44,327 bases of DNA, taken from NCBI GenBank assembly GCA_004193595.1, contig RPGQ01000080.1, forward strand, positions 196,307 through 240,633, in the 5' to 3' direction. The notes under the pieces were generated by a model. It did no database searches. It saw nothing but the letters and a program-made list of their open reading frames with translations, and was not told the origin of the DNA. The position numbers and the translations under genes were made by a program. Below, piece by piece: positions 7,501 through 15,999 of this stretch (positions are counted from its first letter, which is position 1; each line of letters starts with the position of its first letter). The stretch is from Desulfobacteraceae bacterium Eth-SRB2 (GTDB lineage: Bacteria; Desulfobacterota; Desulfobacteria; Desulfobacterales; UBA11574).

Positions 7501-7773
7501 ATGTTAAGCAAAGAGCAGTTTGAACAAGAAATTTTCAGAATTGCCAAAAGGCAAGGATATAACATTGAAAAAAACAAAAGAAATGGTTTGAAGCAGATTG
7601 TTTTTGATCATAAAAAACTGCATGCCGATCATATTCAACAATTATATCCAGACATTCTGACCCGCACTGAAGAACTGCCCAAGTTAATCGAAAAAGTTGC
7701 CCCCGGAAGACCATGTACTCATAGACCAATGAGAGAAATCATCTACCAAATTAAACAAAATTGCTTTAATTAA
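7501..7773 (+). CDS. Hypothetical protein, possible first gene of a three-gene operon
   Basis: 90 residues, basic and hydrophilic, starting MLSKEQFEQEIFRIAKRQGY. No domain, signal or membrane segment recognised. AAAGGA lies 11 nt before the ATG. The gene ends 17 nt before the DUF6884-like gene, so the two are probably co-transcribed with the possible nuclease that follows. Function unknown. Confidence 0.55.
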   Translation: MLSKEQFEQEIFRIAKRQGYNIEKNKRNGLKQIVFDHKKLHADHIQQLYPDILTRTEELPKLIEKVAPGRPCTHRPMREIIYQIKQNCFN

Positions 7774-7790
7774 GCATAATTGGAGGCATT

Positions 7791-8339
7791 ATGCCGATTG
7801 GACCTTATCACTCACATGAAATCGTTTTATGTTCTGCAGATGCCGGACCAAAATCACAAAGAAAAAATCCCGGCCAAGCTCACTTTTTTTTCCCAGGAGG
7901 AAAATGGGTAGGGACATTTAGAAATGCAGCGGAGAGGTTGCACTGTGATTTTTTGATTCTCACTACGCAACATGGCCTTGTAGAACCCCATAAAATAATC
8001 TCTCGCTATGATTTACATATCAACCAACATCGCCAGGCAGTTCAAGATATTTGGCTCGAAACAATTCCAGCATTATTCCAGGGTGCCCGATACAGATTGA
8101 TGGTCTTCTATGCAGGCGGATGTCCAAGAGATGAAATGATCGAGGTTATGCTGCCAATCTTGAGGCATCAAGGGATTGCCCTCCTGACCTTCGGCAAACC
8201 CAACATGTTTGACGTTGACAAGCTAGACACAATCTGGGGTATGTTGATGAGAGGAACTACTTCCGAAGAAATCATAGGCATTCTCAACGTTCCTGAACGC
8301 TTTAAGTATTATCCCGTCGATGACATAGTATCTAATTGA
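7791..8339 (+). CDS. DUF6884-like protein
   Basis: 182 residues with GGAGG 5 nt before the ATG. FRNAAERLHCDFLILTTQHG then LVEPHKIISRYDLHI matches the pattern of the DUF6884 group (AE...ilSA.HGLl.P...i.pYd), small proteins of unknown biochemistry found in phages, islands and cassette arrays. The C-terminus (TTSEEIIGILNVPERFKYYP) may form a small helical extension. It overlaps the next gene at TGATG, so translation is probably coupled. A role in base modification or defence is possible but unproven. Confidence 0.6.
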   Translation: MPIGPYHSHEIVLCSADAGPKSQRKNPGQAHFFFPGGKWVGTFRNAAERLHCDFLILTTQHGLVEPHKIISRYDLHINQHRQAVQDIWLETIPALFQGARYRLMVFYAGGCPRDEMIEVMLPILRHQGIALLTFGKPNMFDVDKLDTIWGMLMRGTTSEEIIGILNVPERFKYYPVDDIVSN

Positions 8340-8812
8340 TGAAACTATCTCAGACAGAGCTAGAAGAACTGGTTTTTAAGAAGTTTTTAAAGCACACGGA
8401 TCTTAACGTCATACGCTTCAAATCGTGCAAGCCTCCTAAGCCAGATATTTTATGTGAACATCAATGCGGAAAGCTTTACTTCGAGTTAACCGACAATACA
8501 TCTGAAGAGATACAAAAATCTATACATGCAAAAAACGAGCAGATCAGAAAAAAGGCGTATTGGTTTTCTCCTTTCCCTGAACACTATAGACAAAAATTTA
8601 GGAAGAAATATGATACAAATTCGTTAAGTTGCGAATTGATAATTTATTTTGGGAATCATCCAGTCGCTGAACTTGGTCCTCATTTTGATAATAGGTTGCA
8701 GGAAAACCTTGAATGGATTCGACAAAACATAAATCAATCCGAGTTCCAGAAAGTGTGGATCTATGACTATCACAAAGACATGATTCTTGATTGTGTCGAT
8801 GGATGCACTTAA
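8339..8812 (+). CDS. Possible PD-(D/E)xK-type nuclease-like protein
   Basis: 157 residues from the ATG overlapping the previous stop (TGATG). KPDILCEHQCGKLYFELTD near residue 35 has the spacing of a PD...ExL nuclease core (PD, then beta strand with E), but the catalytic lysine is not clear, so the assignment is tentative. The rest is Lys-rich and ends ILDCVDGCT. Coupled to the DUF6884-like gene, it may be the effector of a two-gene system. The stop codon lies in the 5' part of the attC-like site. Confidence 0.45.
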   Translation: MKLSQTELEELVFKKFLKHTDLNVIRFKSCKPPKPDILCEHQCGKLYFELTDNTSEEIQKSIHAKNEQIRKKAYWFSPFPEHYRQKFRKKYDTNSLSCELIIYFGNHPVAELGPHFDNRLQENLEWIRQNINQSEFQKVWIYDYHKDMILDCVDGCT

Positions 8813-8870
8813 AACATTTTCATCAAGCCGAGTCGCTCTTCGCTCGTAGTCTAATTAACAGCGTTAGGGC
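8806..8870 (+). other. Integron attC-like recombination site
   Basis: Contains TCATCAAGCCGAGTCGC, then CTTCGCTCG, then TTAACAGCGTTAGGGC. This order matches the left arm, central hairpin and right core of aadA-type attC sites (TTCAAGCCGA... and ...GCGTTAG). The left core next to the stop codon (ACTTAAAAC) deviates from RYYYAAC and arm pairing is imperfect, so the site may be decayed. No integron integrase is in the window. Confidence 0.4.
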
Positions 8871-8931
8871 TCAAAACAATTTGTAGTTTTGTTAAAAGAA
8901 ATATGACCTTTATTTTGAAGGAGAATAGAAA

Positions 8932-9495
8932 TTGAAGAATAAAATAAATATTTGGATTAATTTCATCTTATTCAATGCGTTATTTATTTTTCTCATTAGT
9001 TGCGGTCCAGCAGTCAAGCAAAATGTTTTCCGAGACAACTCATATAATTTTGATTCGATTGATAAAACTGTCTTCCTTTCTATAATAAATAACGATAAAT
9101 GGATTTTAGAAGGAAATAAAATCTTCGAGAAAGAACTTTATTCCTTATCAGCAAACCTGTTAAAAGAGAATGGTTTTACTCTTACAGATATGAAAAATAG
9201 CAGCAAATATTTATTTATTTTAACCTTCGGAAGCGAAATAGGGAAGGAATCAGTTCACTCATATACTACAACAAAGACTCAGGTGGACGTTTTTGGCGAT
9301 GGTGGTCTAAAACAAACTCCCGAAACTCATGTTGCAGGTGGAGGCAGTTATCGTGCAGTTATTGTTTCCGGCTCTTGTTTTGAGTCAGAAACAAAGAGAC
9401 AGGTCTTTTTTGGAAGGACATCAACTACCATGCTTAAACTTGATAAGCTTTTTGGATATGAAGCCGAAGATATGTATAAACGTCCTATAAGGTAA
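8932..9495 (+). CDS. Putative lipoprotein
   Basis: 187 residues from a TTG start with AAGGAG 8 nt upstream. A basic start and hydrophobic core end in the lipobox LISC (about residues 21-24), so the protein is probably lipid-anchored in the periplasm. The mature part has a glycine-rich patch (HVAGGGSYRAVIVSGSC) and ends YKRPIR. No family recognised. It is the first gene after the attC-like site. Confidence 0.6.
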   Translation: MKNKINIWINFILFNALFIFLISCGPAVKQNVFRDNSYNFDSIDKTVFLSIINNDKWILEGNKIFEKELYSLSANLLKENGFTLTDMKNSSKYLFILTFGSEIGKESVHSYTTTKTQVDVFGDGGLKQTPETHVAGGGSYRAVIVSGSCFESETKRQVFFGRTSTTMLKLDKLFGYEAEDMYKRPIR

Positions 9496-9655
9496 GATAA
9501 TGCAAAACTTTTTAAGAAATTTCAATGAACAAAGAAAATAATTAACGACAACCTCCAAATTTACTTATTTATTTCAATAAGGACATTATAATGAAAACGC
9601 TTTCTACCTTATCAAGCAGGATGAGTTCCCGTAACTGAAAATGGCTTGATCACCT

Positions 9656-9892
9656 ATGACACATCTACAGATAGAATCATCCGCAAGGGCTGTTTCTGAC
9701 ATCGCTGCAAATCAGTTCCCGCAGAATTACCTGCGTAGCGATATTTTATACTCAATGTATGGAAACCATATTTTGTATCTCATGAGATACAATTTCAGGC
9801 AAGTCAACTGGTTTGATATCGCTGGCCAAATGCATAGACATATCAAATCCAATTGTTTCTTAATGGTGATGATCAGGTTTTTATTCGACTAA
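9656..9892 (+). repeat. Coding-like repeat, copy B (with 18-bp palindrome)
   Basis: Diverged copy of 6866-7081. It shares the flank GGAAAC, the palindrome TGTATCTCATGAGATACA (9774-9791) and the following TTTCAGG and GTCAAC. The frame reads MYGNHILYLMRYNFRQVN, then DIAGQMHRHI. An ATG is present but there is no SD and I do not consider it an active gene. Confidence 0.45.
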
Positions 9893-9909
9893 TAGTATGG
9901 TTGGAAAAA

Positions 9910-9937
9910 TTGACAATTGATTGATATTATGTAAAAT
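9910..9937 (+). promoter_or_regulatory. Sigma-70-like promoter for the gene at 10001
   Basis: TTGACA (9910-9915), 16-nt spacer, TAAAAT (9932-9937). The predicted start is about 55 nt before the ATG at 10001. Confidence 0.45.
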
Positions 9938-10000
9938 AAAATCAAAAGTATTTTTATCAATTTTAAGCCGTCTAACTTATAGTAGCGGTAGGATAACTAA

Positions 10001-10627
10001 ATGTATTTTTTAATAAATGTTAATATCAGCGATATCCTGAAATCCATTGAACTCGACCATGTAAAAAAGTATGATTGGCTAATTAAAAATATTCATCAAA
10101 TAAAAAGCTCTAATTATCAAACTTCTTACAAAACTTTTTGGCGACTACATGGCGCAGGTTTATCGAATGAGTACTGTTCTACATATTTCCAATTTTTAAA
10201 TAGGCATTTACAGAAACCGATCGAAATGAAAGAATTGATAAAGAGTTTGTACAACGGGCCGGTCAATTCATCTGGGAGGAAGAGCTTGCGATTTCATTTG
10301 CAACAGAAATGCTGCGCCCTTGGCAGAGAGATCCGGCAGCACCCGTTACTTGACTCACTGATATCATCATTTTATTTTTTTAAACCAAATAGAAGGCTTT
10401 CTTTCGATAAAAGGGTTGAAGAACTTATCAAATTTTACAAATTTCTTAAATACGAATATAATCGTATATTAAAGAACTCCTTATTACAAAAATCCATTGA
10501 AACCTTTCGTGTACGTTTTAAACCATTACATTTTACCGATGAAAAGATCATCGACAGCTTGATATGGGCATTCACTTCATATTCTTTTAAAGGTGCCGTA
10601 ATTGATAAAAATGTTGTTTTTTGCTAA
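10001..10627 (+). CDS. Hypothetical protein, possibly with a compensated frameshift
   Basis: 208 residues. The N-terminal half has TFWRLHGAGLSNEYCSTYFQ and the C-terminal half LDSLISSFYFFKPNRR and EKIIDSLIWAFTSYSF. The middle (about residues 90-120) reads poorly in frame, while the adjacent frame gives ELAISFATEMLRP across the same bases. This suggests a lost base near 10290 and a compensating change nearby. No domain assigned. TAGGA lies upstream of the ATG and a promoter candidate is at 9910-9937. Confidence 0.5.
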   Translation: MYFLINVNISDILKSIELDHVKKYDWLIKNIHQIKSSNYQTSYKTFWRLHGAGLSNEYCSTYFQFLNRHLQKPIEMKELIKSLYNGPVNSSGRKSLRFHLQQKCCALGREIRQHPLLDSLISSFYFFKPNRRLSFDKRVEELIKFYKFLKYEYNRILKNSLLQKSIETFRVRFKPLHFTDEKIIDSLIWAFTSYSFKGAVIDKNVVFC

Positions 10628-10714
10628 CCAGCTACTTTTGCGGATTCGGTCCCCTCGACGGAAAGTATTGCCGTTTTTGAAATACAAAATAATCTAAATA
10701 GGAAGTTAGAAACA

Positions 10715-11104
10715 GTGGACTGCAAAGAGCAAGCAAGAAAAATTTATGGATTATGCATTGCCAAAGCGAACGCTACAAACAATACTTTAACTTACGGAGA
10801 GGTACTGAAGGCCCTCGGATATAAGAAGGGGATTTCAGGACAAGCGATCAGATACGGTTTAGAGTTGGTATTAATTGCCTGTGCAGATAGTGGGCTGCCA
10901 ATACTAACATCTATCATTGTTAATCAATTAACCGGTAGTCCAAGCGCAGGTGAATATCCCAACCAGTCATGGGAAAAAGAGGCGCAAAGGGTTTTCAATC
11001 ATAGAGAATGGCCTGATGTTGATGAGATAGACTGGAATTACATTTGGGAAAATCGTAAAAAGCTCTCAGATAAACACGGGACATCTGGATACTGGGGTAA
11101 TTAA
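10715..11104 (+). CDS. Small MGMT/ATL-like winged-helix protein
   Basis: 129 residues from a GTG start with AGGAAG upstream. NNTLTYGEVLKALGYKKGIS then QAIRYGLELVLIACADSGLP and LTSIIVNQLTGSPSAGEY follows the plan of small proteins related to the DNA-binding half of alkyltransferases (TYGEvA..lG...ar.vg.aL......glP..vv.....g). The active-site PCHR cysteine motif is absent, so an alkyltransferase activity is not expected; a DNA-binding role is an inference. Such proteins are common as single-gene insertions in islands and cassette arrays. Confidence 0.5.
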   Translation: MDCKEQARKIYGLCIAKANATNNTLTYGEVLKALGYKKGISGQAIRYGLELVLIACADSGLPILTSIIVNQLTGSPSAGEYPNQSWEKEAQRVFNHREWPDVDEIDWNYIWENRKKLSDKHGTSGYWGN

Positions 11105-11154
11105 AAGTAAGTAAAATCGAAAAATGCTGAAACTCCTTTAGCGCCGCCTTTTCC

Positions 11155-11250
11155 ACCTAATAACGCTCTCTTTTCCTGTATTTTTTATTACAATGGATGG
11201 GCGATATGACAAGGTGTATCTATTACAGTAGTGTGATGCGTAGGGTGCTG
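11155..11250 (+). repeat. Diverged spacer repeat (TAACGCTC type), copy 1
   Basis: TAACGCTCTCTTTTCCTGTA, then TTTTTATTACAATGGATGGG, then CGATATGACAAG. The same series occurs after the radical SAM gene at 12466-12550. Each copy follows the stop codon of a plus-strand gene by 35-60 nt. Confidence 0.4.
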
Positions 11251-11267
11251 ACCTGCCAGCGTCCCAA

Positions 11268-11434
11268 ATTATTCAAGGTTTGGCAACCTAACTTTGATTT
11301 AATGAGACAATTAAAGCAGGTTTGAACGATAAAGTTCCCCGGAACTATTTCACCCCATTTTGAAGATTACAAGAAAGACGGCGGGCGGAGAAAGATACGG
11401 CATATTTGACATCAAGGCTAATAGCTGGTAGTAG
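11268..11434 (+). repeat. Diverged spacer repeat ending in a promoter-like motif, copy 2
   Basis: TTCAAGGTTTGGCAACCTAA then TTTGATTTAATG, and further on TTGACATCAAGGCTAATAGC. This corresponds to 7030-7118 with an extra insertion between the two parts. The second part (TTGACA 11406-11411, 17 nt, TAGTAG) is placed well to drive the radical SAM gene. Confidence 0.35.
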
Positions 11435-11499
11435 CTCAATTATATTGAGAAATCCGCAATAGAGTTAGGATGAAAACGAGTTTTAATAAAGGACGCCTA

Positions 11500-12432
11500 A
11501 TGAAAAAGACTATTATTTTTCATGACAAGCCAGGTAAAGCCCTAACCCCACAGAAAAAGATTGACCAGCATAACCTCCCATTTACATTAAACAGCACAAT
11601 CGGATGCCTTTTTGGATGTGCATACTGCTATCTTCAAGGGTTCCCATTCAATCTCCATACAGATTTTGGTAAAGAGGTGAAGGTAAAGACCTGGATATAT
11701 GAAAGATTAGACCTCGAATTGGATAAATATCGAAATTTGCCACAGCACTTAAAAAGGGTTCAAGTCAATGTGGCAAGTGAGGGGTATCTCCCAGATGTAA
11801 GGATAAAAACAAAAAGGGAACTTGATCGAGATATTATGGCAGAAATTCTGGATACGTTCAAACGGCATTGGGAAGAAGGTAATTGCTGGATGGTACATCT
11901 TATGACCAAAAGCCATATGGTGCTAAAACACTTAAACAATATACAAAATATGCGAAATCAAGTCCAACTGGAATTGACCATAGCCACTCTAAATGAGCAA
12001 AGAAAAAAGATCCTCGAAAAATATGCTCCGAGTGTAAAGAGACGGCTGGACATTATCAGAAAGTTCTCGGATGCCGGAATTTTCGTAAGAATTATGTGTA
12101 TGCCACTCATAGGGACAAGGGAAGAGGCAGGAGAATTAAGACAAATTTGTTTTGACAATGGGGCAAGGGCTTTCAAGCATAAAGGAGTAAATTATTTTGA
12201 CGAAAATGCTCTATTAGCGGGTGAAATTGTTAGTGAAGGTGGCAGGGAAGATGAAGTTTTTGAAGACTTGCTTGTTAAGAGTGGTGAACCTGTAATTGAA
12301 AATGGCGAACCTATGATAATGACCGTTCAAATGCCGACGCCCAAATGGGATGAATTTGAAGATAGAGATATGGTTATTGAAGATACCGGCTATACAGAGA
12401 TGAACGATATAGACTGGGGATATTTGAGGTAG
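11500..12432 (+). CDS. Radical SAM protein, SplB-like
   Basis: 310 residues from the ATG preceded by AAAGGAC; an in-frame ATG at 11470 lacks a proper SD. The cluster-binding motif is GCLFGCAYCYLQG, a CX3CX2C radical SAM signature near the N-terminus. The following layout (QVNVASEGYLPD, MVHLMTKSH, LELTIATLNEQ, IFVRIMCMPLIGT) resembles the spore photoproduct lyase-like/Rv2578c group, which binds a 4Fe-4S cluster and cleaves S-adenosylmethionine. The true substrate of such non-spore homologues is mostly unknown. The acidic C-terminus (DEFEDRDMVIEDTGY) is unusual. It is monocistronic between two spacer repeats. Confidence 0.75.
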   Translation: MKKTIIFHDKPGKALTPQKKIDQHNLPFTLNSTIGCLFGCAYCYLQGFPFNLHTDFGKEVKVKTWIYERLDLELDKYRNLPQHLKRVQVNVASEGYLPDVRIKTKRELDRDIMAEILDTFKRHWEEGNCWMVHLMTKSHMVLKHLNNIQNMRNQVQLELTIATLNEQRKKILEKYAPSVKRRLDIIRKFSDAGIFVRIMCMPLIGTREEAGELRQICFDNGARAFKHKGVNYFDENALLAGEIVSEGGREDEVFEDLLVKSGEPVIENGEPMIMTVQMPTPKWDEFEDRDMVIEDTGYTEMNDIDWGYLR

Positions 12433-12465
12433 TGTAAAATCTAATAATATCAATTCATTTCCCGC

Positions 12466-12550
12466 TATTAACGCTCCCTTTTCCTGTAGTTTTTATTGCG
12501 GTGGACGGACGATATGGCAAGAATGTCATCACAGTTGGTGTGATATGTAG
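12466..12550 (+). repeat. Diverged spacer repeat (TAACGCTC type), copy 2
   Basis: TAACGCTCCCTTTTCCTGTA, then TTTTTATTGCGGTGGACGGA, then CGATATGGCAAG. It aligns with 11155-11250 over most of its length with scattered substitutions. Confidence 0.4.
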
Positions 12551-12736
12551 GATACTGTAATTACGCTGGTATTACAATTTTATTAGAATTTCTGTCTTAT
12601 TGTAATTACACTTCTGGGGTACATTACATAAACAATATCCAATATAAAATTTATTTGCCATTGCTGGCAAAATATTCTTTGTTATTTCTTACCCTGTTTC
12701 TTCCTAAACAGTGCTATACCTGCTTTGGCAACATCT

Positions 12737-13123
12737 TCACTTGTTCTTGGCTTTGGTTTTCTTCGGGCATAAAGTTTTATCCTCTTTACGAATAACCTCT
12801 GCCATTTTCAATACTGTCTGATATGAAACACCAAATTCATCTGCCCACTCGGCAGTAGTCTTATCATTCCACTCTGCTATCATCCTGGCTATATCTTCTG
12901 GTGTTAGAGACTTCTTTGTCGCTCTTGCCTTTTTCTCTGATGTTTGTTCTTTCTTCTTTGTCATAGGTTTGTCCTCATCTGGTGATTGATTTTTACTTTT
13001 ATTCTTTCTTGATAATGCTTTAACCTTTTCTCGCATTTCTTTTAATTGTGCTTTTGTCGGTAGTTTGTCTGTGCGCTGAAAAAATGTTGGATATGGTTCT
13101 TTCTTCTTTTTCATATCTACCAT
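12737..13123 (-). CDS. Small basic protein with helix-turn-helix
   Basis: 128 residues. The first 75 are Lys/Glu-rich and probably disordered (KKKKEPYPTFF, TKKKEQTSEKKARATKK). Residues 78-115 form a helix-turn-helix (LTPEDIARMIAEWNDKTTAE, then FGVSYQTVLKMAEVI), similar to the small HTH units of resolvase and IS-type DNA binders. The C-terminus ends KKTKAKNK. It lies alone on the minus strand with a long AT-rich upstream region. It may regulate the neighbouring cassettes; no direct evidence. Confidence 0.6.
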   Translation of the reverse strand: MVDMKKKKEPYPTFFQRTDKLPTKAQLKEMREKVKALSRKNKSKNQSPDEDKPMTKKKEQTSEKKARATKKSLTPEDIARMIAEWNDKTTAEWADEFGVSYQTVLKMAEVIRKEDKTLCPKKTKAKNK

Positions 13124-13494
13124 CTGTTTTAGTAATATTGTTATAGTTTAGATAATGTGTCTATGTTCTGGTGTCTATGTTTATGGATATACTTTTACTA
13201 TTTAGATGTCAATATGTATTTATATTTTACTATCCAGACACTCCCAGATGTGATGTAATACATTTTCATTGTGTGGGGCATAGGTAGGTATGGATTTTTC
13301 CGATGACATGTTCTTGCCTTTATTTAATATTGTTATGTGAGATTGTGGCTATAATCCTGCTGATTTCAGTATATCGGTGGGCTTTCTGTGCCTCTTGGTT
13401 GGATAGAATTCGTAGTATTTACAATAGTTTTTAATGCGAATATAGCATACCGGGTAAATGAGGAGTTTCTTTGGGGACGCCACTGATTATACTA

Positions 13495-13525
13495 AGCTCA
13501 GCGAACATATGCTGGGCTTTGTTGT
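13495..13525 (+). terminator. Terminator-like hairpin 1 of a tandem pair
   Basis: AAGCTCAGC and GCTGGGCTT pair around GAACATAT, followed by TGTTGTTT. It is 5 nt before a stronger terminator. Confidence 0.5.
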
Positions 13526-13530
13526 TTATT

Positions 13531-13573
13531 AAATACAGGATGTTAGCTTTAAGTTGATATCCTGTATTTTTTT
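13531..13573 (+). terminator. Intrinsic terminator 2 of a tandem pair
   Basis: AAATACAGGAT pairs perfectly with ATCCTGTATTT and is followed by a T-run. No plus-strand gene ends nearby, so it may have belonged to a lost gene or an unannotated transcript. Confidence 0.65.
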
Positions 13574-14261
13574 GGGTTAGATCTATGCGTTGAAATCGAA
13601 TCTTTTTTAATTGTTGTAAAAAGATGAAATAGCAGTAATGAATTGATCACTACATGAAATATCGTTTCATAGAAACAATAACAGAAAAAAACCGGGTTTG
13701 GTGAACAAGGACATAAATATAGCATTCTACCTTCAGTATGTTTCGAAAATCCAATAGTCGGTTCTTTCTGCGAATATGTTCATCATCAATTAATATTGAC
13801 CCCTGCCTTATTTTCAAACAAATTTCCCTATAATTTCATAAAGATGTAAATCATCGACTCAATCAAATTGTTTTGAGTCGGGCGTTGAATTAGTTAGCTA
13901 CAGCAAGCCATGCATCGCCAGCTTTAGGTTTAGATGCTGCATGGTTCTACAATACCGGATTCCCTTAATCCTTCATTAGACAAAATATGATGAATATTTA
14001 CCTGAAGTGTAAATTCAGCGGCAATTTTTTGTCACCCTATTTGCCGTAGCCGGCGCGCTCATTTTATAAAATATGATAAATTTTGTTACATAAATTGACA
14101 TTTTTTCCCCATGTTTATGCTGAGAATATTTCGCAATTAAGTTAACTGCTTGAAACTTATGGATTATCTTTCAATTCGTCAATTCGGAATAATTATTGCA
14201 TCAAAGTTTATAACTTCAATGTGGTGGTTGGAACCGAATTGACAGTTATTTAGTAAAACAA

Positions 14262-14826
14262 ATGCCCAAATTAATCTGGGTGCCTTGTATGACAACGGCA
14301 AGGGAATTCCGGAAGACCCGGCAACAGCAGTTAAATGTTACCTTCTGGCGGCGTCACAAGGAAACAGACAGGCGCAATATTACCTCGGTCTCACGTACGC
14401 TAATGGGCGCGGCGGTCCCCGGGATATTTCAGCGGCCGCGGAATGCTACTTTAAAGCCGCACAACAAGGTTTCGCTAGCGCACAATTCAATCTTGGCCGT
14501 CTTTGCGCAGAATTTACGACCCTTAGCGCAAGTTATTCCTTAGCAAAGCATGGATCCCAAAGGGATATAAAGCTTAGTACCAATTTCACTCAATTCTGCC
14601 AGGATGTGAATGATGCTCCCAGGGGGGCGCGGCCAAGAATCAAGAAATTGCCATCGAGTGGTTTTATAAATCAGGACTGAGCTGCCTGGAGGAGAAACGT
14701 TTCGTTGGTGCCTGGGAGGCCGTTGATGCCATCAACAATTTGATCCCCGAACATCCCCTTGAGCAGGAATTACGTAAGAAGATTCGTGCCACAAAAAGAG
14801 GGATCTCCGCGGACCAAATATTATAG
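14262..14826 (+). pseudogene. Sel1-repeat protein remnant
   Basis: The frame before any start codon already reads AQINLGALYDNGKGIPEDPA, then YLLAASQGNRQAQYYLGLTY and YFKAAQQGFASAQFNLGRLC: consecutive Sel1 repeats (36-residue alpha-alpha units used for protein binding). After about 14510 the frame breaks; the continuation EIAIEWFYKSGLSCLEEKRF and VGAWEAVDAINNLIPEHPLE reads in another frame to a stop at 14824-14826. There is no start codon or SD, so the 5' end is lost. Confidence 0.7.
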
Positions 14827-15376
14827 GAAAATTGCCAACTGTCTCAGATGGTATAATTAGCGAAAATACCGGCCTTGATAACAATCCTGGAAGGTAGCAA
14901 ACAACTGTGCATCCAGCCGGGCAACAGTGCGGACCCCTGTTAAACATGAATGGAGAAGTTGTGGGTATGGTCACATCCATGGTAGGCATCAGAGATGAGA
15001 AGGACGGGAGTATTTACAGGCTGAAAAATGCCAGTTGTTCGCTAAAGGTTGATCTTATCAAAGACCTGGGATCGATGTTGCCGCAGCAAGAGCCTATGAA
15101 AAAGTCATTGCCTACTCACTCCGATAGCTTAAAGACGCTTTCCATGAGATTGAATGGCTCTGTCCTAATTGTGGTAGCAAGGTAGCTCGGCTCAGACTTT
15201 CGGCACAGTTGTTGCGCTTAAGATTTTTAAAAAGACTGCCGATATATTTAATAAAGAAGGAGAAACGGCATGTTACTGTGTCTAATTCATAGGTATTACG
15301 ATTGCTTATATTGCTGTAGTTGTTTACCTGAATATAAAGTCCGAAATGCAAGAGCTAAGGGATTTGGAAAAATAAG
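14827..15376 (+). pseudogene. Trypsin-like (S1C) protease and membrane-anchored tail, remnant
   Basis: One frame encodes PLLNMNGEVVGMVTSMVGIR, the part of an HtrA/trypsin fold that follows the catalytic GNSGGP. One base is missing, so the site reads NSADP in one frame and QQCGPLL in another. Further on come a zinc-ribbon-like WLCPNCGSKV and, in a third frame, a membrane-spanning IAYIAVVVYLNIKSEMQELR ending at 15376. Several frame changes mean no functional product. It may have formed one gene with the Sel1 part. Confidence 0.6.
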
Positions 15377-15489
15377 AGGTTAATGTTCTCTTAAAGGTAT
15401 GTATTACAAACGTAGCGAATACATACGGATATACATCACAAGCCCAAGCGACTTCACACTCAATTTGGGTATCGGCTCAACAAAACACA

Positions 15490-15526
15490 AAAGGCAGGGT
15501 TCAGCAATGGCTCTGCCTTATTTTTA
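15490..15526 (+). terminator. Intrinsic terminator
   Basis: AAGGCAGGGTT and GGCTCTGCCTT pair with small mismatches, followed by ATTTTT. A related hairpin on the opposite strand ends the gene at 19083. Confidence 0.6.
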
Positions 15527-15999
15527 GCCAAACAAAACCCATGAAAAGATAGACGATAACTATAAACCCCAAAGTACAAATGTATCATTGACAAGTAAAG
15601 ATCCGGGTCCAGAGGGCCGGCTTTGATTATCCCCGGAGGGGATTTAGTTTGCTGGCATTTAACGATTTACGGGGTACTGGAGTATTGGAGTGGTGGAGTA
15701 ATGGAAGAAACCCCTTTTTCTCATCGCTCTCAGAAAACAGATCCCTGGAGAAAATTTAAAGCTCTTTTTTTTTAAATCAACACTCCATTACTCCGGTTGA
15801 TTTATACGGGCAGAGCCATTGATCTCTGACCCCCGCAATGCGGGACAGGCATGGCCCTGAGGACCAGGTTTTTTAGAACCCAATAAAGTCTCTGAAGACG
15901 GGCCTGACTTGATCTTTTAATAAAAATGACCGAACACAGACCATTTATAGACAAGAAAAGGATTTAAATGACAACGCTTTCAAAGAAGATATTGAGCTG
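15527..15999. other. Non-coding stretch with short repeats
   Basis: Contains the hairpin ATCCCCGGAGGGGAT (near 15630) and purine-rich runs such as GGAGTATTGGAGTGGTGGAG with a pyrimidine counterpart CACTCCATTACTCC about 75 nt later. No gene seen. Confidence 0.35.

Larger units (their letters stand above)
13124..14261. other. AT-rich non-coding stretch
   Basis: No convincing gene in either strand. It holds two tandem terminator-like hairpins (13495-13573). No SD-preceded ORF longer than about 40 codons was seen. The GGTTTAGATGC and similar stretches resemble nothing I can name. Confidence 0.4.

Noticed and set aside
15600..15800. Purine-rich GGAGTATTGGAGTGG-like repeats as a possible CRISPR remnant
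   Set aside because: No regular spacing, no conserved repeat length and no cas genes.
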